From Ruania albidiflava DSM 18029 (GTDB lineage Bacteria; Actinomycetota; Actinomycetes; Actinomycetales; Beutenbergiaceae): a stretch of DNA of 64,000 nt. Numbering within the stretch: the first letter of the stretch is position 1; every line of letters begins with the position of its first letter. A program made the translations under genes and the position numbers. The notes below the pieces were generated by a model. The model was not told the origin of the DNA, ran no database searches, and saw nothing but the letters and a program-made list of their open reading frames with translations. Below are positions 8,474 through 17,671 of the stretch, piece by piece. The DNA is taken from NCBI RefSeq assembly GCF_000421225.1, contig NZ_ATWL01000004.1:186001-250000 (forward strand), written 5' to 3'.

Positions 8474-8496
8474 GATGTCTCCAAAGTTAGCGGTGC

Positions 8497-8509
8497 TGCC
8501 ATTGTGGCA
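8497..8509. promoter_or_regulatory. Small inverted repeat upstream of the 8473 gene
   Basis: TGCCA-TTG-TGGCA is a perfect inverted repeat 24 bases upstream of the TTG start. On the minus strand its TTGCCA lies 15 bases before a TAACTT hexamer, so it could overlap a promoter and act as an operator. Weak evidence. Confidence 0.3.
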
Positions 8510-8632
8510 AAGCGCGGGCCGCGCGGCGAGGGGGAGTTCTGCCCACCCGTCCAGGTGCGTAGTGCTCGACGTCTCCGGAGAACCTCCCAGAGGGTGCGTC
8601 CTCAGCCCGCCAGGCGGTCCGAGCTAGGCTCG

Positions 8633-11545
8633 ATGACCATGAGCCGCACCGCTGATCTCGGCCGCACCGCCGAGCTGGACGCTCTGCAGGCGGTGGTGGC
8701 GCCAGGAGCATGGAGCACAGCGCCGGCCGACCTGGCCAGGATGTCCCACGACGCCTCGCACTACCTGCTCACCCCACGTGCCGTCGTCACCCCGGGAAGC
8801 CTGCCCGAGCTGGTCGCCGCGCTGGCTGCCGCCCACCGTGCCGGGCTACCGGTCGCCTTCCGCGCCGGCGGCACCTCGCTCTCCGGCCAGGCCGGCACCG
8901 ACGGGGTGCTCATCGACACCCGCCGGCACTTCCAACGGGTGGAGATCCTCGACGACGGCGCGCGGGTGCGTTGCCAGCCCGGGGCCGTGCTGCGCCGCGT
9001 GAACGCGATGCTGGCCCGGTACGGCCGCTGCCTCGGACCGGACCCGGCCAGCGAGATCGCCTGCACCATCGGTGGTGTCGTGGCGAACAACTCCTCCGGG
9101 ATGACCTCCAGCGTGACCGCCACCGCCTACCGCACGCTGGACTCGATGGTCTACGTGCTGCCCTCGGGCACGGTAATCGACACCGCCGCACCGGATGCTG
9201 ACGCCAAGCTGGCTCGCCTGGAACCGGAGCTGCACCGCGGTCTGGCCCGGCTGCGCGACCAGGTCCGCGCCGACGCCACGCTGCGCAGCCGCATCGAGCA
9301 CCAGTTCTCGATGAAGAACACTATGGGCTACGGGCTGAACTCCCTGCTCGACCACGACGCCCCGGCGGACATCCTCGCGCACCTGATGGTCGGCTCCGAG
9401 GGAACCCTCGGCTACATCGCCTCCGTGGTGCTGCGCACCGTCCCGGTCCCCACCGCCCACGCCACCAGCCTGCTCATGCTGGACGACATCGGTGCGGCCA
9501 CCGAGGCCCTGCCCGGGCTCCTGGCTGCCGGGGCCCGGGCGGTGGAGCTGATGGATGCCCAGGCGCTCCGGGTGGCCCAGGGGCTTCCTGCCGCCCCGAC
9601 CACCCTGCAGCAGCTGCAGGTCACTCACCACACCGGTCTGCTGGTCGAGCTGCAGACCACCGAGGAGGACGAGCTCGCCGAGCAGACCGAGGCGCTGCGC
9701 CCGGTGATCGACGACCTGCCGCTGTCCGCACCCGCCCACCTCACCCGGGACGCCGCCGCCCGCGCCTCGCTGTGGGTGGTGCGCAAGGGCCTGTACGCCG
9801 CCGTCGCTGGTGCCCGCCCGACCGGCACCACCAACCTGCTCGAGGACATCGCCGTACCACCGGAGGCGCTCACCGGTACTGTCCGCGATCTCGGCCACCT
9901 GCTGCACACCCACGGGTACGACGATGCGGTGGTCTTCGGCCACGCACGGGACGCCAACCTGCACTTCATGATCACCCCGCACCTGGACGACCCCGGCGAG
10001 CTGGCCACCTACGAGGCGTTCACCGAGGACCTGGTGGACCTGGTGCTCGGCGCCGACGGTACCCTGAAGGCCGAGCACGGCACCGGGCGGATCATGTCCG
10101 CCTACGTACGCCGGCAGTTCGGTGACGAGCTCTATGAGGTGATGTCCGCCGTCAAGGACCTGTGCGACCTGCGCGGCATCCTCGCCCCCGGTGTGCTGCT
10201 CGACGACGACCCACGTGCCCACCTGCGCAACCTGAAGGTCGTACCCCAGGTGAGCCCCGCCGTCGACCGCTGTGTGGACTGCGGCTTCTGCGAGCCCGCC
10301 TGCCCCTCGCGGAACACCAGCACTACGCCGCGGCAGCGGATCGCACTGATGCGCGCGGCGGCCACAACGGACCCGGGGACCCGGGCGGCGATCGAGGAGG
10401 CGTTCGACTACGACGCGGTGGACACCTGCGCGGCTGACTCGCTGTGCGCGTTGGCCTGCCCGGTCGGCATCGACACCGGCGCAGTGATGAAGGGTTTCCG
10501 TGCGGAGCGGCACGGGCGGCTGACGCAGCGTGCCGGGTCGGTGGCGGCGGCGGGCTGGGGGCCGGTCGGGGCCGGGCTGCGTGCCGGGCTCACGGTCGCC
10601 GACGCCGTACCGCTGGCGGCGCTGTCCAGTGTCACCTCCGCACTGCGGAGGTTCGTCGATGCGGAGTGGCTGCCGCAGGTAGGGGCGGACCTGCCCGGTC
10701 CGGGGGCTCGCCGGTCGGCCCTGCTCGGGGCCGTTGACGGCGCAGCTCATCCGGCCTCGTCGGGGTCACCGGGCTCGGGTGGTGCCGCGGACGTGCTGTT
10801 CTTCCCCTCCTGCACCGGCGCCATGTTCGGTCCCGCCGGCGGCGGCGAGGGCGCGGCGCAAGCGTTCCTGGAGCTGTGCGAACGAGCTGGGCTGCGAGTG
10901 GCGCTGGTGCCGGGCATCGACGGGCTGTGCTGCGGCACGCCCTGGTCCTCGAAGGGGTTCACCGACGGACAGAACCTCATGGCCCGGCGGGTGGCGGACG
11001 CGATGCAGGAGGCAGTGGCCGACCGTCCGAAGAGTGCCCCACCGGTGCCGCTCGTCTGCGACGCCGCTTCCTGCACCCAGGGGCTCGCCGGTCTCGCCGC
11101 GCACCTGGACCCGGTCCGGGCGACGCTGCTGGCCGAGTGGGAGGTGCTGGATGCGGTGACTTTCGTGCGCCGTTCGGTGCTGCCCGCGCTGGAGGTGGAC
11201 GAGGCCGGCAAGGTCGACTCGCTGCTGGTGCACCCGACCTGCTCCACCGAGCACCTGGGCATCGAAGACGACCTGGTCGCCGTCGCGCAGGCGGCTGCCC
11301 GGCAGGTGGTCGTGCCGCCCTCCTGGGGGTGCTGCGGCTTCGCCGGGGACCGGGGGATGCTGCACCCGGAGCTGACCGCCGGGGCCACCGAGGTCGAGGC
11401 GGCCGAGATCGCCGACCTGGAGAACAGCGGTGGCCGGTTCGGGGCGTACGCCTCCTGCAACCGGACCTGTGAGATGGGCATGACCCGGGCCACCGGCCGC
11501 GACTACGAGCACGTGCTCGAGGTGCTCGCCCGCGCGGTGCGCTGA
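8633..11545 (+). CDS. FAD/FeS oxidoreductase, D-lactate dehydrogenase (GlcD-GlpC fusion) type
   Basis: About 970 residues. The N-terminal FAD_binding_4 domain has RAGGTSLSGQAG, GVVANNSSG and GSEGTLGYI. The FAD-oxidase C-terminal domain has the active-site stretch GHARDANLHF and EHGTGR. Around residues 546 and 598 are two ferredoxin-like cysteine sets, CVDCGFCEPACP and CAADSLCALACP. CCG-type cysteine-rich blocks follow (FFPSC, LCCGTPW, HPTCS, CCGFAGD; about 720-900). This is the architecture of membrane-associated, quinone-linked D-lactate or 2-hydroxyacid dehydrogenases in which the GlcD-like and GlpC-like parts are fused. The substrate is inferred, not proven. A TAGGCT -10-like element lies at 8624-8629; start at ATG 8633, or ATG 8639 if leaderless. 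Confidence 0.9.
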   Translation: MTMSRTADLGRTAELDALQAVVAPGAWSTAPADLARMSHDASHYLLTPRAVVTPGSLPELVAALAAAHRAGLPVAFRAGGTSLSGQAGTDGVLIDTRRHFQRVEILDDGARVRCQPGAVLRRVNAMLARYGRCLGPDPASEIACTIGGVVANNSSGMTSSVTATAYRTLDSMVYVLPSGTVIDTAAPDADAKLARLEPELHRGLARLRDQVRADATLRSRIEHQFSMKNTMGYGLNSLLDHDAPADILAHLMVGSEGTLGYIASVVLRTVPVPTAHATSLLMLDDIGAATEALPGLLAAGARAVELMDAQALRVAQGLPAAPTTLQQLQVTHHTGLLVELQTTEEDELAEQTEALRPVIDDLPLSAPAHLTRDAAARASLWVVRKGLYAAVAGARPTGTTNLLEDIAVPPEALTGTVRDLGHLLHTHGYDDAVVFGHARDANLHFMITPHLDDPGELATYEAFTEDLVDLVLGADGTLKAEHGTGRIMSAYVRRQFGDELYEVMSAVKDLCDLRGILAPGVLLDDDPRAHLRNLKVVPQVSPAVDRCVDCGFCEPACPSRNTSTTPRQRIALMRAAATTDPGTRAAIEEAFDYDAVDTCAADSLCALACPVGIDTGAVMKGFRAERHGRLTQRAGSVAAAGWGPVGAGLRAGLTVADAVPLAALSSVTSALRRFVDAEWLPQVGADLPGPGARRSALLGAVDGAAHPASSGSPGSGGAADVLFFPSCTGAMFGPAGGGEGAAQAFLELCERAGLRVALVPGIDGLCCGTPWSSKGFTDGQNLMARRVADAMQEAVADRPKSAPPVPLVCDAASCTQGLAGLAAHLDPVRATLLAEWEVLDAVTFVRRSVLPALEVDEAGKVDSLLVHPTCSTEHLGIEDDLVAVAQAAARQVVVPPSWGCCGFAGDRGMLHPELTAGATEVEAAEIADLENSGGRFGAYASCNRTCEMGMTRATGRDYEHVLEVLARAVR

Positions 11546-11560
11546 CCCCCGCCCCGACAC

Positions 11561-11612
11561 CGCAAGGTCACGAGAGACCGGGCACCGGTGACCGGGTTCT
11601 CTTGACCTTGCG
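11561..11612. terminator. Long inverted repeat between convergent genes
   Basis: Arms at 11561-11581 and 11592-11612 pair over 21 bp with three mismatches, beginning CGCAAGGTCA on one side and ending TGACCTTGCG on the other, with a 10-base GC-rich loop. An outer CCCCG/CGGGG pair extends it. It lies between the ends of the dehydrogenase gene and livF, so a bidirectional transcription terminator is the simplest reading. There is no T-run. It may also be a mobile-type hairpin repeat. Confidence 0.6.
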
Positions 11613-11624
11613 ACGGGGTGGCGG

Positions 11625-12332
11625 TCAGGTGGCGATGCCGAGGTAGGCGGAGACCACCCGGTCGTCGGCGAGCAGCTCCGCACCGGTGCCCTCGTGCACG
11701 ATCTCCCCGCTGGCGAGCACATAGCCGCGGTCGGCCACGCCCAGGGCACGGCGGGCGTTCTGCTCGATCAGCACCACAGTGGTGCCCCGCGCCCGGATCT
11801 CACCGATCACCGCGAACACCTCGTCCACGATCAACGGGGCGAGCCCCATCGACGGCTCGTCGAGCAGGATGAGGGACGGCTCGGCCACCAGGGCCCGGCC
11901 GATGGCCAGCATCTGCTGCTCCCCGCCGGAGAGGGACCCGGCGGGCAGGCGGCGCCGTTCGGCCAGCACCGGAAACCGGTCGTACACGTCGTCGATGCCG
12001 GCACTGCCGGCGTGCCAGCCGCCCATCTGCAGGTTCTCCTCGATGGTCAGGCTGGTGAGGATCTGGCGGCCCTCGGGCACCTGCACCAGTCCCTGCCCCA
12101 CCAGGCGGTGCGCGGGCGTGCGGGTGATGTCCTTGCCGCGGAAACGGATCCGGCCGCCGCGGGGGCGCACGATGCCGCTGATCGCGTTCACGATCGAGCT
12201 CTTCCCCGCCCCGTTCGCGCCGACCAGGGTGACCAGGGACCCCTCCTCGGCGCGGAAGGACACCTCCCGCACCGCCTCCACCCGGCCGTAGGAGACCCGC
12301 AGCCGGTCCACGGTGAGCATCGCATCGTTCAT
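11625..12332 (-). CDS. livF: Branched-chain amino-acid-type ABC transporter ATPase
   Basis: A protein of 235 residues with Walker A GANGAGKSS, signature SLSGGEQQMLAIGRAL and Walker B LILLDEPSMGLAP, the pattern of LivF-type ATPases of the HAAT family. The ATG at 12332 overlaps the stop of the upstream livMG fusion by ATGA. It is the last gene of a five-function, four-gene operon that ends at the inverted repeat 11561-11612. The real substrate could be amino acids, urea or amides, since HAAT importers vary. Confidence 0.93.
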   Translation of the reverse strand: MNDAMLTVDRLRVSYGRVEAVREVSFRAEEGSLVTLVGANGAGKSSIVNAISGIVRPRGGRIRFRGKDITRTPAHRLVGQGLVQVPEGRQILTSLTIEENLQMGGWHAGSAGIDDVYDRFPVLAERRRLPAGSLSGGEQQMLAIGRALVAEPSLILLDEPSMGLAPLIVDEVFAVIGEIRARGTTVVLIEQNARRALGVADRGYVLASGEIVHEGTGAELLADDRVVSAYLGIAT

Positions 12333-14008
12333 CGGGAGCGCTCCTCGTCCGGTGCGCTGCCCAGGTAGGCCTCGATCACCGCAGGGTTGTCGACGATCTC
12401 CGCCGGGCTGCCGGTGGCGATCAGCTCCCCGAAGTCCAGCACCAGGATCCGGGAGCAGGTGCGCATCACCATGCCCACGTTGTGCTCGATCAGCAGGATG
12501 GTCAGCCCGTCGTCGGCGAGCGAGCCGATCAGGTCCGACAGGCTGTCCGCCTCCGGCTGGTTCATCCCGGCCGCCGGCTCGTCCAGGATCAGCAGGGACG
12601 GGTCGGCGGCCAGTGCGCGGGCGATCTCCAACCGGCGCTGGTCGCCGTAGGAGAGGGCCGCGGCCGGCACGCGTGCCTTCTCCCCCAGACCCACCCGCTG
12701 CAGGCACCGGGCTGCGTGCGCCAGCGCCTGGCGTTCGTCTCGCCGGGCCGAGGGCAGCCACAGCAACCGCCGCCCGAACGTGGGTCGGGAGACCAGGTGC
12801 GCCCCGACCAGGACGTTCTCCAGGGCGGACAGCCGGCCGAACAGCTTCGAGTGCTGGAACGTGCGGCTCACCCCGGCGGCGGCGACGCGGTGCACCGGGG
12901 TGCGCCCGGGTCGGGTGCCCAGCACCTCCACCTCCCCGGAGCTGCTCGGCACCAGGCCGCTGATCAGGTTCACCAGCGTGGTCTTGCCGGCCCCGTTCGG
13001 CCCGATCAGGCCGATGATCTCCCCGCCGGAGATCTCCAGGTCCACTCCGCGCAGCGCGTGCACCCCGGCATACTCCTTGGTCACCCCGTGCAGGCGGACC
13101 ACCTGGTCGCCGGGACGAGGGTGGGTCCGGGTGGTCAGGGTGCCGTGGGTCTCGCTCTCGGTGCTGGCCGGCATCCGCAGCCGCCGCGGGATGAAGCTGG
13201 CCAGGCCGCCGGGCAGGAACAGGATGACCACCAGCAGCAGCACGCCGGACAGCACCGGGCGCAGCCAGCCCGCCTCGATCCCGACCGCTCGCTGCACCTC
13301 GGGCACCATGGTGAGGAAGCCGCTGCCCAGCACCGGGCCGATGAACAGCGTGGAGCCGCCGACCACGGCCGTGACCAGCCCGTCGATCGCGGCGGCGAAG
13401 TCGAAGTCCTCCGGTGCGATCAGTCGCACGAAGTACGCCCAGAGCACCCCGTACAGGCCGGCGACGGCACCGGAGGTGATGAATGCCTGCAGCCGGTGCC
13501 GGCCCACGTCGATACCCATGGCCCGCGCGGCCAGCTCGTCCTCCCGGATCGCGGCCAGCGCCCGCCCGTACCGGGACGGGCCCTGCCGCCAGAACCAGTA
13601 GGCGACCACCGCCAGCGCCACCCAGGCGATGGCCGGGGTGACCACCTTCGGCACCGCCAGGCCTCCGGCACCACCGAGGGACTCGGAGTTGACGATGAGG
13701 ATGCGCACCGCCTCGGCGAACGCGAGCGTGGCGATCGCCAGGAACACCCCGCGCAAGCGCATCGTCGGCAGGCCGAGCACCACCGAGGCGGCAGCGCCGA
13801 GCAGCATGCCGATCACGATCGCGATGCCCAGCGCCGGCAGGTCACCCACCTGGTCCGGGCTGGGTCCCAGGGTCACCGACCCGAACGCGGCGATCGCAGC
13901 GAAACCGGCCTGGCCGAGACTGAGCTGGCCGGCGACCAGCACCGCGTAGAAGGAGAACGCGAAGATCGCGCCGATGGCGATGAAGACCAGGGTGGAGTCG
14001 CCGAGCAT
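12329..14008 (-). CDS. Fused LivM permease - LivG ATPase
   Basis: A protein of 559 residues joining two normally separate subunits. Residues about 1-300 are a LivM-type permease with many membrane helices and the conserved loop DELAARAMGIDV. After a linker, residues about 315-559 are a LivG-type ATPase with Walker A GPNGAGKTT, signature-like ALSYGDQRRLEIARAL and Walker B LLILDEPAAGMN. No stop codon or credible internal start interrupts the junction. Such permease-ATPase fusions are seen in other actinobacteria, and they fix these two subunits one-to-one. The start ATG (14008) overlaps the livH stop by one base. Confidence 0.9.
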   Translation of the reverse strand: MLGDSTLVFIAIGAIFAFSFYAVLVAGQLSLGQAGFAAIAAFGSVTLGPSPDQVGDLPALGIAIVIGMLLGAAASVVLGLPTMRLRGVFLAIATLAFAEAVRILIVNSESLGGAGGLAVPKVVTPAIAWVALAVVAYWFWRQGPSRYGRALAAIREDELAARAMGIDVGRHRLQAFITSGAVAGLYGVLWAYFVRLIAPEDFDFAAAIDGLVTAVVGGSTLFIGPVLGSGFLTMVPEVQRAVGIEAGWLRPVLSGVLLLVVILFLPGGLASFIPRRLRMPASTESETHGTLTTRTHPRPGDQVVRLHGVTKEYAGVHALRGVDLEISGGEIIGLIGPNGAGKTTLVNLISGLVPSSSGEVEVLGTRPGRTPVHRVAAAGVSRTFQHSKLFGRLSALENVLVGAHLVSRPTFGRRLLWLPSARRDERQALAHAARCLQRVGLGEKARVPAAALSYGDQRRLEIARALAADPSLLILDEPAAGMNQPEADSLSDLIGSLADDGLTILLIEHNVGMVMRTCSRILVLDFGELIATGSPAEIVDNPAVIEAYLGSAPDEERSR

Positions 14009-14892
14009 CACACCTCCCGGACCTTGCGCTTGCCGAACAGCCCCTGCGGGCGGACGACGAGGATCAGGAACAGGAGCGCGAAGGCCACCAGGTCGCGCCA
14101 GCTGGAGCCGATGTACTGCACGGTGAACACCTCGGCCACGCCCAGCAGCAGGCCGCCCACCAGCGCACCGGGCAGCGAGGACATCCCACCGACGATGATC
14201 ACCGCCAGGCCCTTGAGCTCGATCGCCGAGCCCATGCCCAGCTGTGCGGTGTTCACGTTCAGCGCGAACAGGGCACCGGCGACCGCACCGAGCGCGGAGG
14301 AGATCGCGAACGTGGTGGCGGTGACCCGGTCCACGTTCACGCCGAGCACCCGGGCCGCGGTCGGGTTCTCCGCGATCGCCCGCATACCGCGGCCCAACCG
14401 CGTCCGAGCGACCAGGAACCCGAGCGCCACCACGAGCAGCACCGAGATCACCAGGATCGCCACCTGCACCAGGGAGATCTGCGCGCCGGCCACGGTGAAC
14501 GTGGTCTCCGGGAGCGCTTCGGCCGGGAACCGGTGGGTGTCCGGACCGTACGTGCCCTGCAGCAGGGCGATGAACACCCCGGCGAGCGCGATCGAGGAGA
14601 TCAGTCCGGCGAAGTGCGCGTCCGGGCGGTTCTTCAGCGGCCGGAACGCGACCCGTTCGATCACCAGCCCGAGCAGGGCGCCGACCACGAACACCACCGG
14701 GAGCATCAGCCACACGGAGATGCTCAGGCTGGTGACCAGGTCGATACCGACATAGGCCGCCACGGCGAACACTGCGGGGTGGGCCAGGTTCAGCCGGTCC
14801 AAGATGCCGAACACCAGGGCGAACCCGATGGCGAACAGCGCGTAGAGCGAGCCCAGGGAGAGCCCGTTGAACAGCTGCTGGATGTCGACCAA
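14008..14892 (-). CDS. livH: Branched-chain amino-acid-type ABC permease
   Basis: A protein of 294 residues with about eight membrane segments and the LivH-type opening QQLFNGLSLGSLYALFAIG. It forms the translocation pore with the LivM part of the next gene. The only in-frame start at the right place is TTG at 14892, about 10 bases after the stop of the binding-protein gene, with a poor Shine-Dalgarno; translational coupling to livK is likely. Confidence 0.9.
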   Translation of the reverse strand: MVDIQQLFNGLSLGSLYALFAIGFALVFGILDRLNLAHPAVFAVAAYVGIDLVTSLSISVWLMLPVVFVVGALLGLVIERVAFRPLKNRPDAHFAGLISSIALAGVFIALLQGTYGPDTHRFPAEALPETTFTVAGAQISLVQVAILVISVLLVVALGFLVARTRLGRGMRAIAENPTAARVLGVNVDRVTATTFAISSALGAVAGALFALNVNTAQLGMGSAIELKGLAVIIVGGMSSLPGALVGGLLLGVAEVFTVQYIGSSWRDLVAFALLFLILVVRPQGLFGKRKVREV

Positions 14893-14902
14893 GGGACCGA
14901 GC

Positions 14903-16072
14903 TCAGTCCAGGACCGCGAACTCGCCGTCCTCGACGATCTGCACGACCGCCTCGTGCTCGACGTCCCGGTCGGCGTTGATGGACACCGAGCCGAGGACGG
15001 TGGGCACCTCGCTGATGTTGTTCAGACCGTCCTGGACGTCGGTGCGCTCACCGGAGCAGCTGTGCCGCACAGCGGTGTCGATGATGGTCATCGCAGCGTA
15101 GGCCTGGGCGGCGAACTGGTCCGGCTGGTGACCGTACTCGTCCTCGAAGGCCGCCAGGAACTCGGTGTTCTCCGGGCTGTCGGAGGCAGAGTTCCAGGCG
15201 GCGCCCACCACCACACCCTCGGCGGCGTCGCCGGCGTCGGCCATCAGCTGGGGGTTGTTGAACCCGTTCCCGCCGATGATCGGCACGTCGATGCCGGCCT
15301 CGCGTGCCTGGGTGACCAGCGGGATCGCGGCCTCGATCAGACCGGAGACGACCAGGGCGTCCGGGTCCTGCCCGGCTGCCTCGGTCAGCAGCGGGCGGAA
15401 GTCGGTCTCGTCCACGGAGAAGGTGAGCGTGTCGGCGACCTGCACACCCTCCTCCTCCAGCGAGTCGGCGAACACCTGGTAGCCGGACTCGGTGAACGCG
15501 TCGTCGTTGCTGTACATCACCACCACGTTCTCCAGACCGTACTTCTCGGTCGCGGCAGCCACCGTCTGCGGGATCACCTGCCCCTCGGTGAGGGAGTCGC
15601 GGAAGATGAAGTCACCCTGCTCGGTGATGCCGTCCGCGGTGTTCGAGATGGCCAGCACCGGCACACCACCCTCCTGGGCGATCGGCTGGGCCTGGAAAGC
15701 GGTGTTCGACAGGGTCGGGCCGATGATGACGCTCTCACCACCGTCGACGAACCCCTCGAAGACCGTGATGCCCTGCCGCGGGTCGGTCTGGTCGTCCTCG
15801 ACCCTGAGCTCGTAGCTGACGCCGGTGTCGGCGTCGTTCAGGTGCGCGACGGCCAGCTCCAGGCCGTTGCGCTGGGACTCGCCGTAGCTGCCGGCCCCAC
15901 CGGTCAGGGACAGCGCGGCACCCACCGGGACCGGCGCGTCGATGCTGCAGTCGGCGCCGGAACCCTCGCCGACGAGCTCCCCGTCCGTGCCGCCGCCGGA
16001 GCTCTCTGAGTCGCAGGCTGCCAGGGTCAGGGCCATCGCGGCCACGGTGGCAACGGTCAGGGTCTTTCGCAT
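14903..16072 (-). CDS. livK: Branched-chain amino-acid-type substrate-binding lipoprotein
   Basis: A protein of 389 residues. The N-terminal signal peptide ends in the lipobox LTLAAC, so the mature protein is lipid-anchored outside the membrane. A Gly/Ser/Glu-rich spacer is followed by the periplasmic-binding-protein type I fold, starting near PVPVGAALSLTGG. The ATG at 16072 has a strong GAGGAGG five bases upstream. As the first gene of the operon it is expected to be the most highly translated. The substrate is not predictable from the sequence alone. Confidence 0.9.
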   Translation of the reverse strand: MRKTLTVATVAAMALTLAACDSESSGGGTDGELVGEGSGADCSIDAPVPVGAALSLTGGAGSYGESQRNGLELAVAHLNDADTGVSYELRVEDDQTDPRQGITVFEGFVDGGESVIIGPTLSNTAFQAQPIAQEGGVPVLAISNTADGITEQGDFIFRDSLTEGQVIPQTVAAATEKYGLENVVVMYSNDDAFTESGYQVFADSLEEEGVQVADTLTFSVDETDFRPLLTEAAGQDPDALVVSGLIEAAIPLVTQAREAGIDVPIIGGNGFNNPQLMADAGDAAEGVVVGAAWNSASDSPENTEFLAAFEDEYGHQPDQFAAQAYAAMTIIDTAVRHSCSGERTDVQDGLNNISEVPTVLGSVSINADRDVEHEAVVQIVEDGEFAVLD

Positions 16073-16219
16073 CGTTCCTCCTCGAGTGCTCCCGACCTCT
16101 GGCCGCGCACCGCCGAATCTTCTCACCACGTCTCCTGGACCACGCCCGCCCTCCGCGATGAGGGCACACACGGTCCGCGGGCGAGGTTACTACGAAACAG
16201 CGTGTCGCCGGTCAGCGTC

Positions 16220-16693
16220 TCAGGTGGTGAAGCCGTGGGTGAGGACCGGCGGCACGGTCCCGGTCCGCAACGCCTGGAGCACAGCGAGCTCGTGCGGCAC
16301 CACCGGCTCGGGCAGGTCGGCCAGCGGGTACCAGCCCAGCCCGGCGGACTTCTCCGGCTCCATCGTGCGCGGAGTGCCGGTGAAGGTGCGGCAGGTGAAG
16401 AAGAAGTCGACGCGCTCGTCGATCGGCCGGCCGTTGCCGTGCGTGCGGTGCATCGCGGTCAGCGGGACCAGGTCTGCCGGTGCGATGGCGATGCCGAGCT
16501 CCTCGGCCGCTTCCCGGATGGCAGCAGCGAGCACCGACTCACCGGCCTCCACGTGCCCGGCTGCCGCGCACGCCCAGTACCCGTCCCGGTAACCGGTGTT
16601 CGCCCGCAGCTGCAGCAGCACCTCAGTGCCCTCGGCGCCGTCTCGGCAGCACAGCACGTACGCGGCCGGCACCACCTGGAAGCGGGAGATCAC
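16220..16693 (-). CDS. Nudix hydrolase
   Basis: A protein of 157 residues with a complete Nudix box, GHVEAGESVLAAAIREAAEE followed by LGI, which provides the metal-binding glutamates for hydrolysis of nucleoside-diphosphate-X compounds. The GTG start at 16693 fits the N-terminus ISRFQVVPAAYV. The overall look is of the pyrophosphohydrolase type that cleans up oxidised or modified nucleotides. No neighbouring gene points to a specific substrate. Confidence 0.9.
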   Translation of the reverse strand: MISRFQVVPAAYVLCCRDGAEGTEVLLQLRANTGYRDGYWACAAAGHVEAGESVLAAAIREAAEELGIAIAPADLVPLTAMHRTHGNGRPIDERVDFFFTCRTFTGTPRTMEPEKSAGLGWYPLADLPEPVVPHELAVLQALRTGTVPPVLTHGFTT

Positions 16694-16716
16694 CCGCTCA
16701 CGCTACCCCCACCCCT

Positions 16717-16740
16717 GACCAGATCGACGAACAGCTTCGG
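16717..16740. repeat. Single-arm copy of a dispersed hairpin repeat
   Basis: The 24 bases starting GACCAGATCGACGA match 22 of 24 bases of the right arm of the hairpin at 63697-63749. Here the partner arm is absent, so it is a remnant or a solo half. It lies between the Nudix gene and the methyltransferase gene. Confidence 0.6.
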
Positions 16741-16756
16741 CGGAGGAGGGCACGGA

Positions 16757-17365
16757 TCAGCGCAGCGGGACGAAGCGGTAGCTGCCGGCGGTCCGCACCA
16801 CCGCAGCAGTGCCGTCGTGGGCCTCCACCACCATCATCGTGCCGTGCACCGGCAGCACCATCCGGCCACCGTCAGCCAGCTGGTCGGTCAGCTGCGCTGG
16901 CACCTCGGTGGCGTCGGCGGAGACCAGGATGCGCTGGTAGGGCGCCGCCGCCGGCCAGCCGAGGATCCCGGGCTCGGCCTGGTGCACCTGCGCCCACGGC
17001 ATCCCGGCAGCGGCCACGTTCTGCCCGCCCCAGGCTGCCAGGTCCTCGCGAAGCTCGACCCCGTGCACAGTGCCGGTCGCCCCGACCAGGTGCGCCAGCA
17101 GCGCAGTGGTCCAGCCGGAACCGCTGCCCACGTCCAGCACCGCATCACCGGTCTGGGGGTCGAGCAGGGCGAGCATCGCGCGCACCGTGGTCGGCTGGGA
17201 GCACGTCTGGCCCGCGACCAGCTCGAACGGCTGGTCCAGGTGCGCCTCCCGGCGCCACTGCTCGGGCAGGAACCCCTCGCGGCGCACGGCGGCCATCGCC
17301 GCGTCCACGCGCTCGAACCGGGCCGCGTGCTCGGCCCGGTCGGCCCGGGAGAATGGGTGCACCAT
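16757..17365 (-). CDS. Protein-L-isoaspartate O-methyltransferase family protein
   Basis: About 202 residues. It has the SAM-binding motif VLDVGSGSGWTTALLA and the PCMT-type region with GQTCSQPTTVRAMLALL upstream of it. The family repairs isoaspartyl residues by methylating them with S-adenosylmethionine; some actinobacterial relatives act on other substrates. The start is uncertain: ATG at 17365 (MVHPFSRAD) has the more plausible upstream sequence, while ATGs at 17386, 17395 and 17413 would lengthen the N-terminus by up to 16 residues. Confidence 0.85.
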   Translation of the reverse strand: MVHPFSRADRAEHAARFERVDAAMAAVRREGFLPEQWRREAHLDQPFELVAGQTCSQPTTVRAMLALLDPQTGDAVLDVGSGSGWTTALLAHLVGATGTVHGVELREDLAAWGGQNVAAAGMPWAQVHQAEPGILGWPAAAPYQRILVSADATEVPAQLTDQLADGGRMVLPVHGTMMVVEAHDGTAAVVRTAGSYRFVPLR

Positions 17366-17454
17366 AGTTTTCGCCTCTGCTGCCATAGTAGGCATGTCCC
17401 GGCGCGCGCCCATAGACTGACCGGGAGGATCGTCGGAGCTGGAGGTGGGCAGAG

Positions 17455-17661
17455 GTGGTCGCCTGGGTGACGGTGCTGATCGCCGTCGTCTGCATGGTGC
17501 TCGTCGTCACCGGAGTGATCGTGCTGCTGGTGGTGCTGTTCCGGCAGGACCGCCGGGCCAAGCAGACCGCCGAGCAGAACCCCGGCTACCCGGATGCGCC
17601 CCAGCAGCAGGACCAGACGCACCCCGCGCAGTCCCGCACCCCACCACCGCCCCAGCAGTAG
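17455..17661 (+). CDS. Small single-pass membrane protein
   Basis: A protein of 68 residues with one strongly hydrophobic helix (about 4-28), a basic RRAK stop-transfer sequence and a Gln/Pro-rich cytoplasmic tail ending PPPPQQ. The GTG start at 17455 has GGAGG about nine bases upstream. It stands alone between two genes on the other strand. No function is recognised. Confidence 0.65.
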   Translation: MVAWVTVLIAVVCMVLVVTGVIVLLVVLFRQDRRAKQTAEQNPGYPDAPQQQDQTHPAQSRTPPPPQQ

Positions 17662-17671
17662 CCGGGGCCGC

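Noticed and set aside
8846-10750. 634-codon minus-strand frame opposite the D-lactate dehydrogenase-type gene
   Set aside because: Shadow of a well-conserved gene; no start signal, no recognisable domain.
12482-14755. 757-codon plus-strand frame opposite the liv genes
   Set aside because: Antisense to conserved transporter genes; composition typical of non-coding frames.
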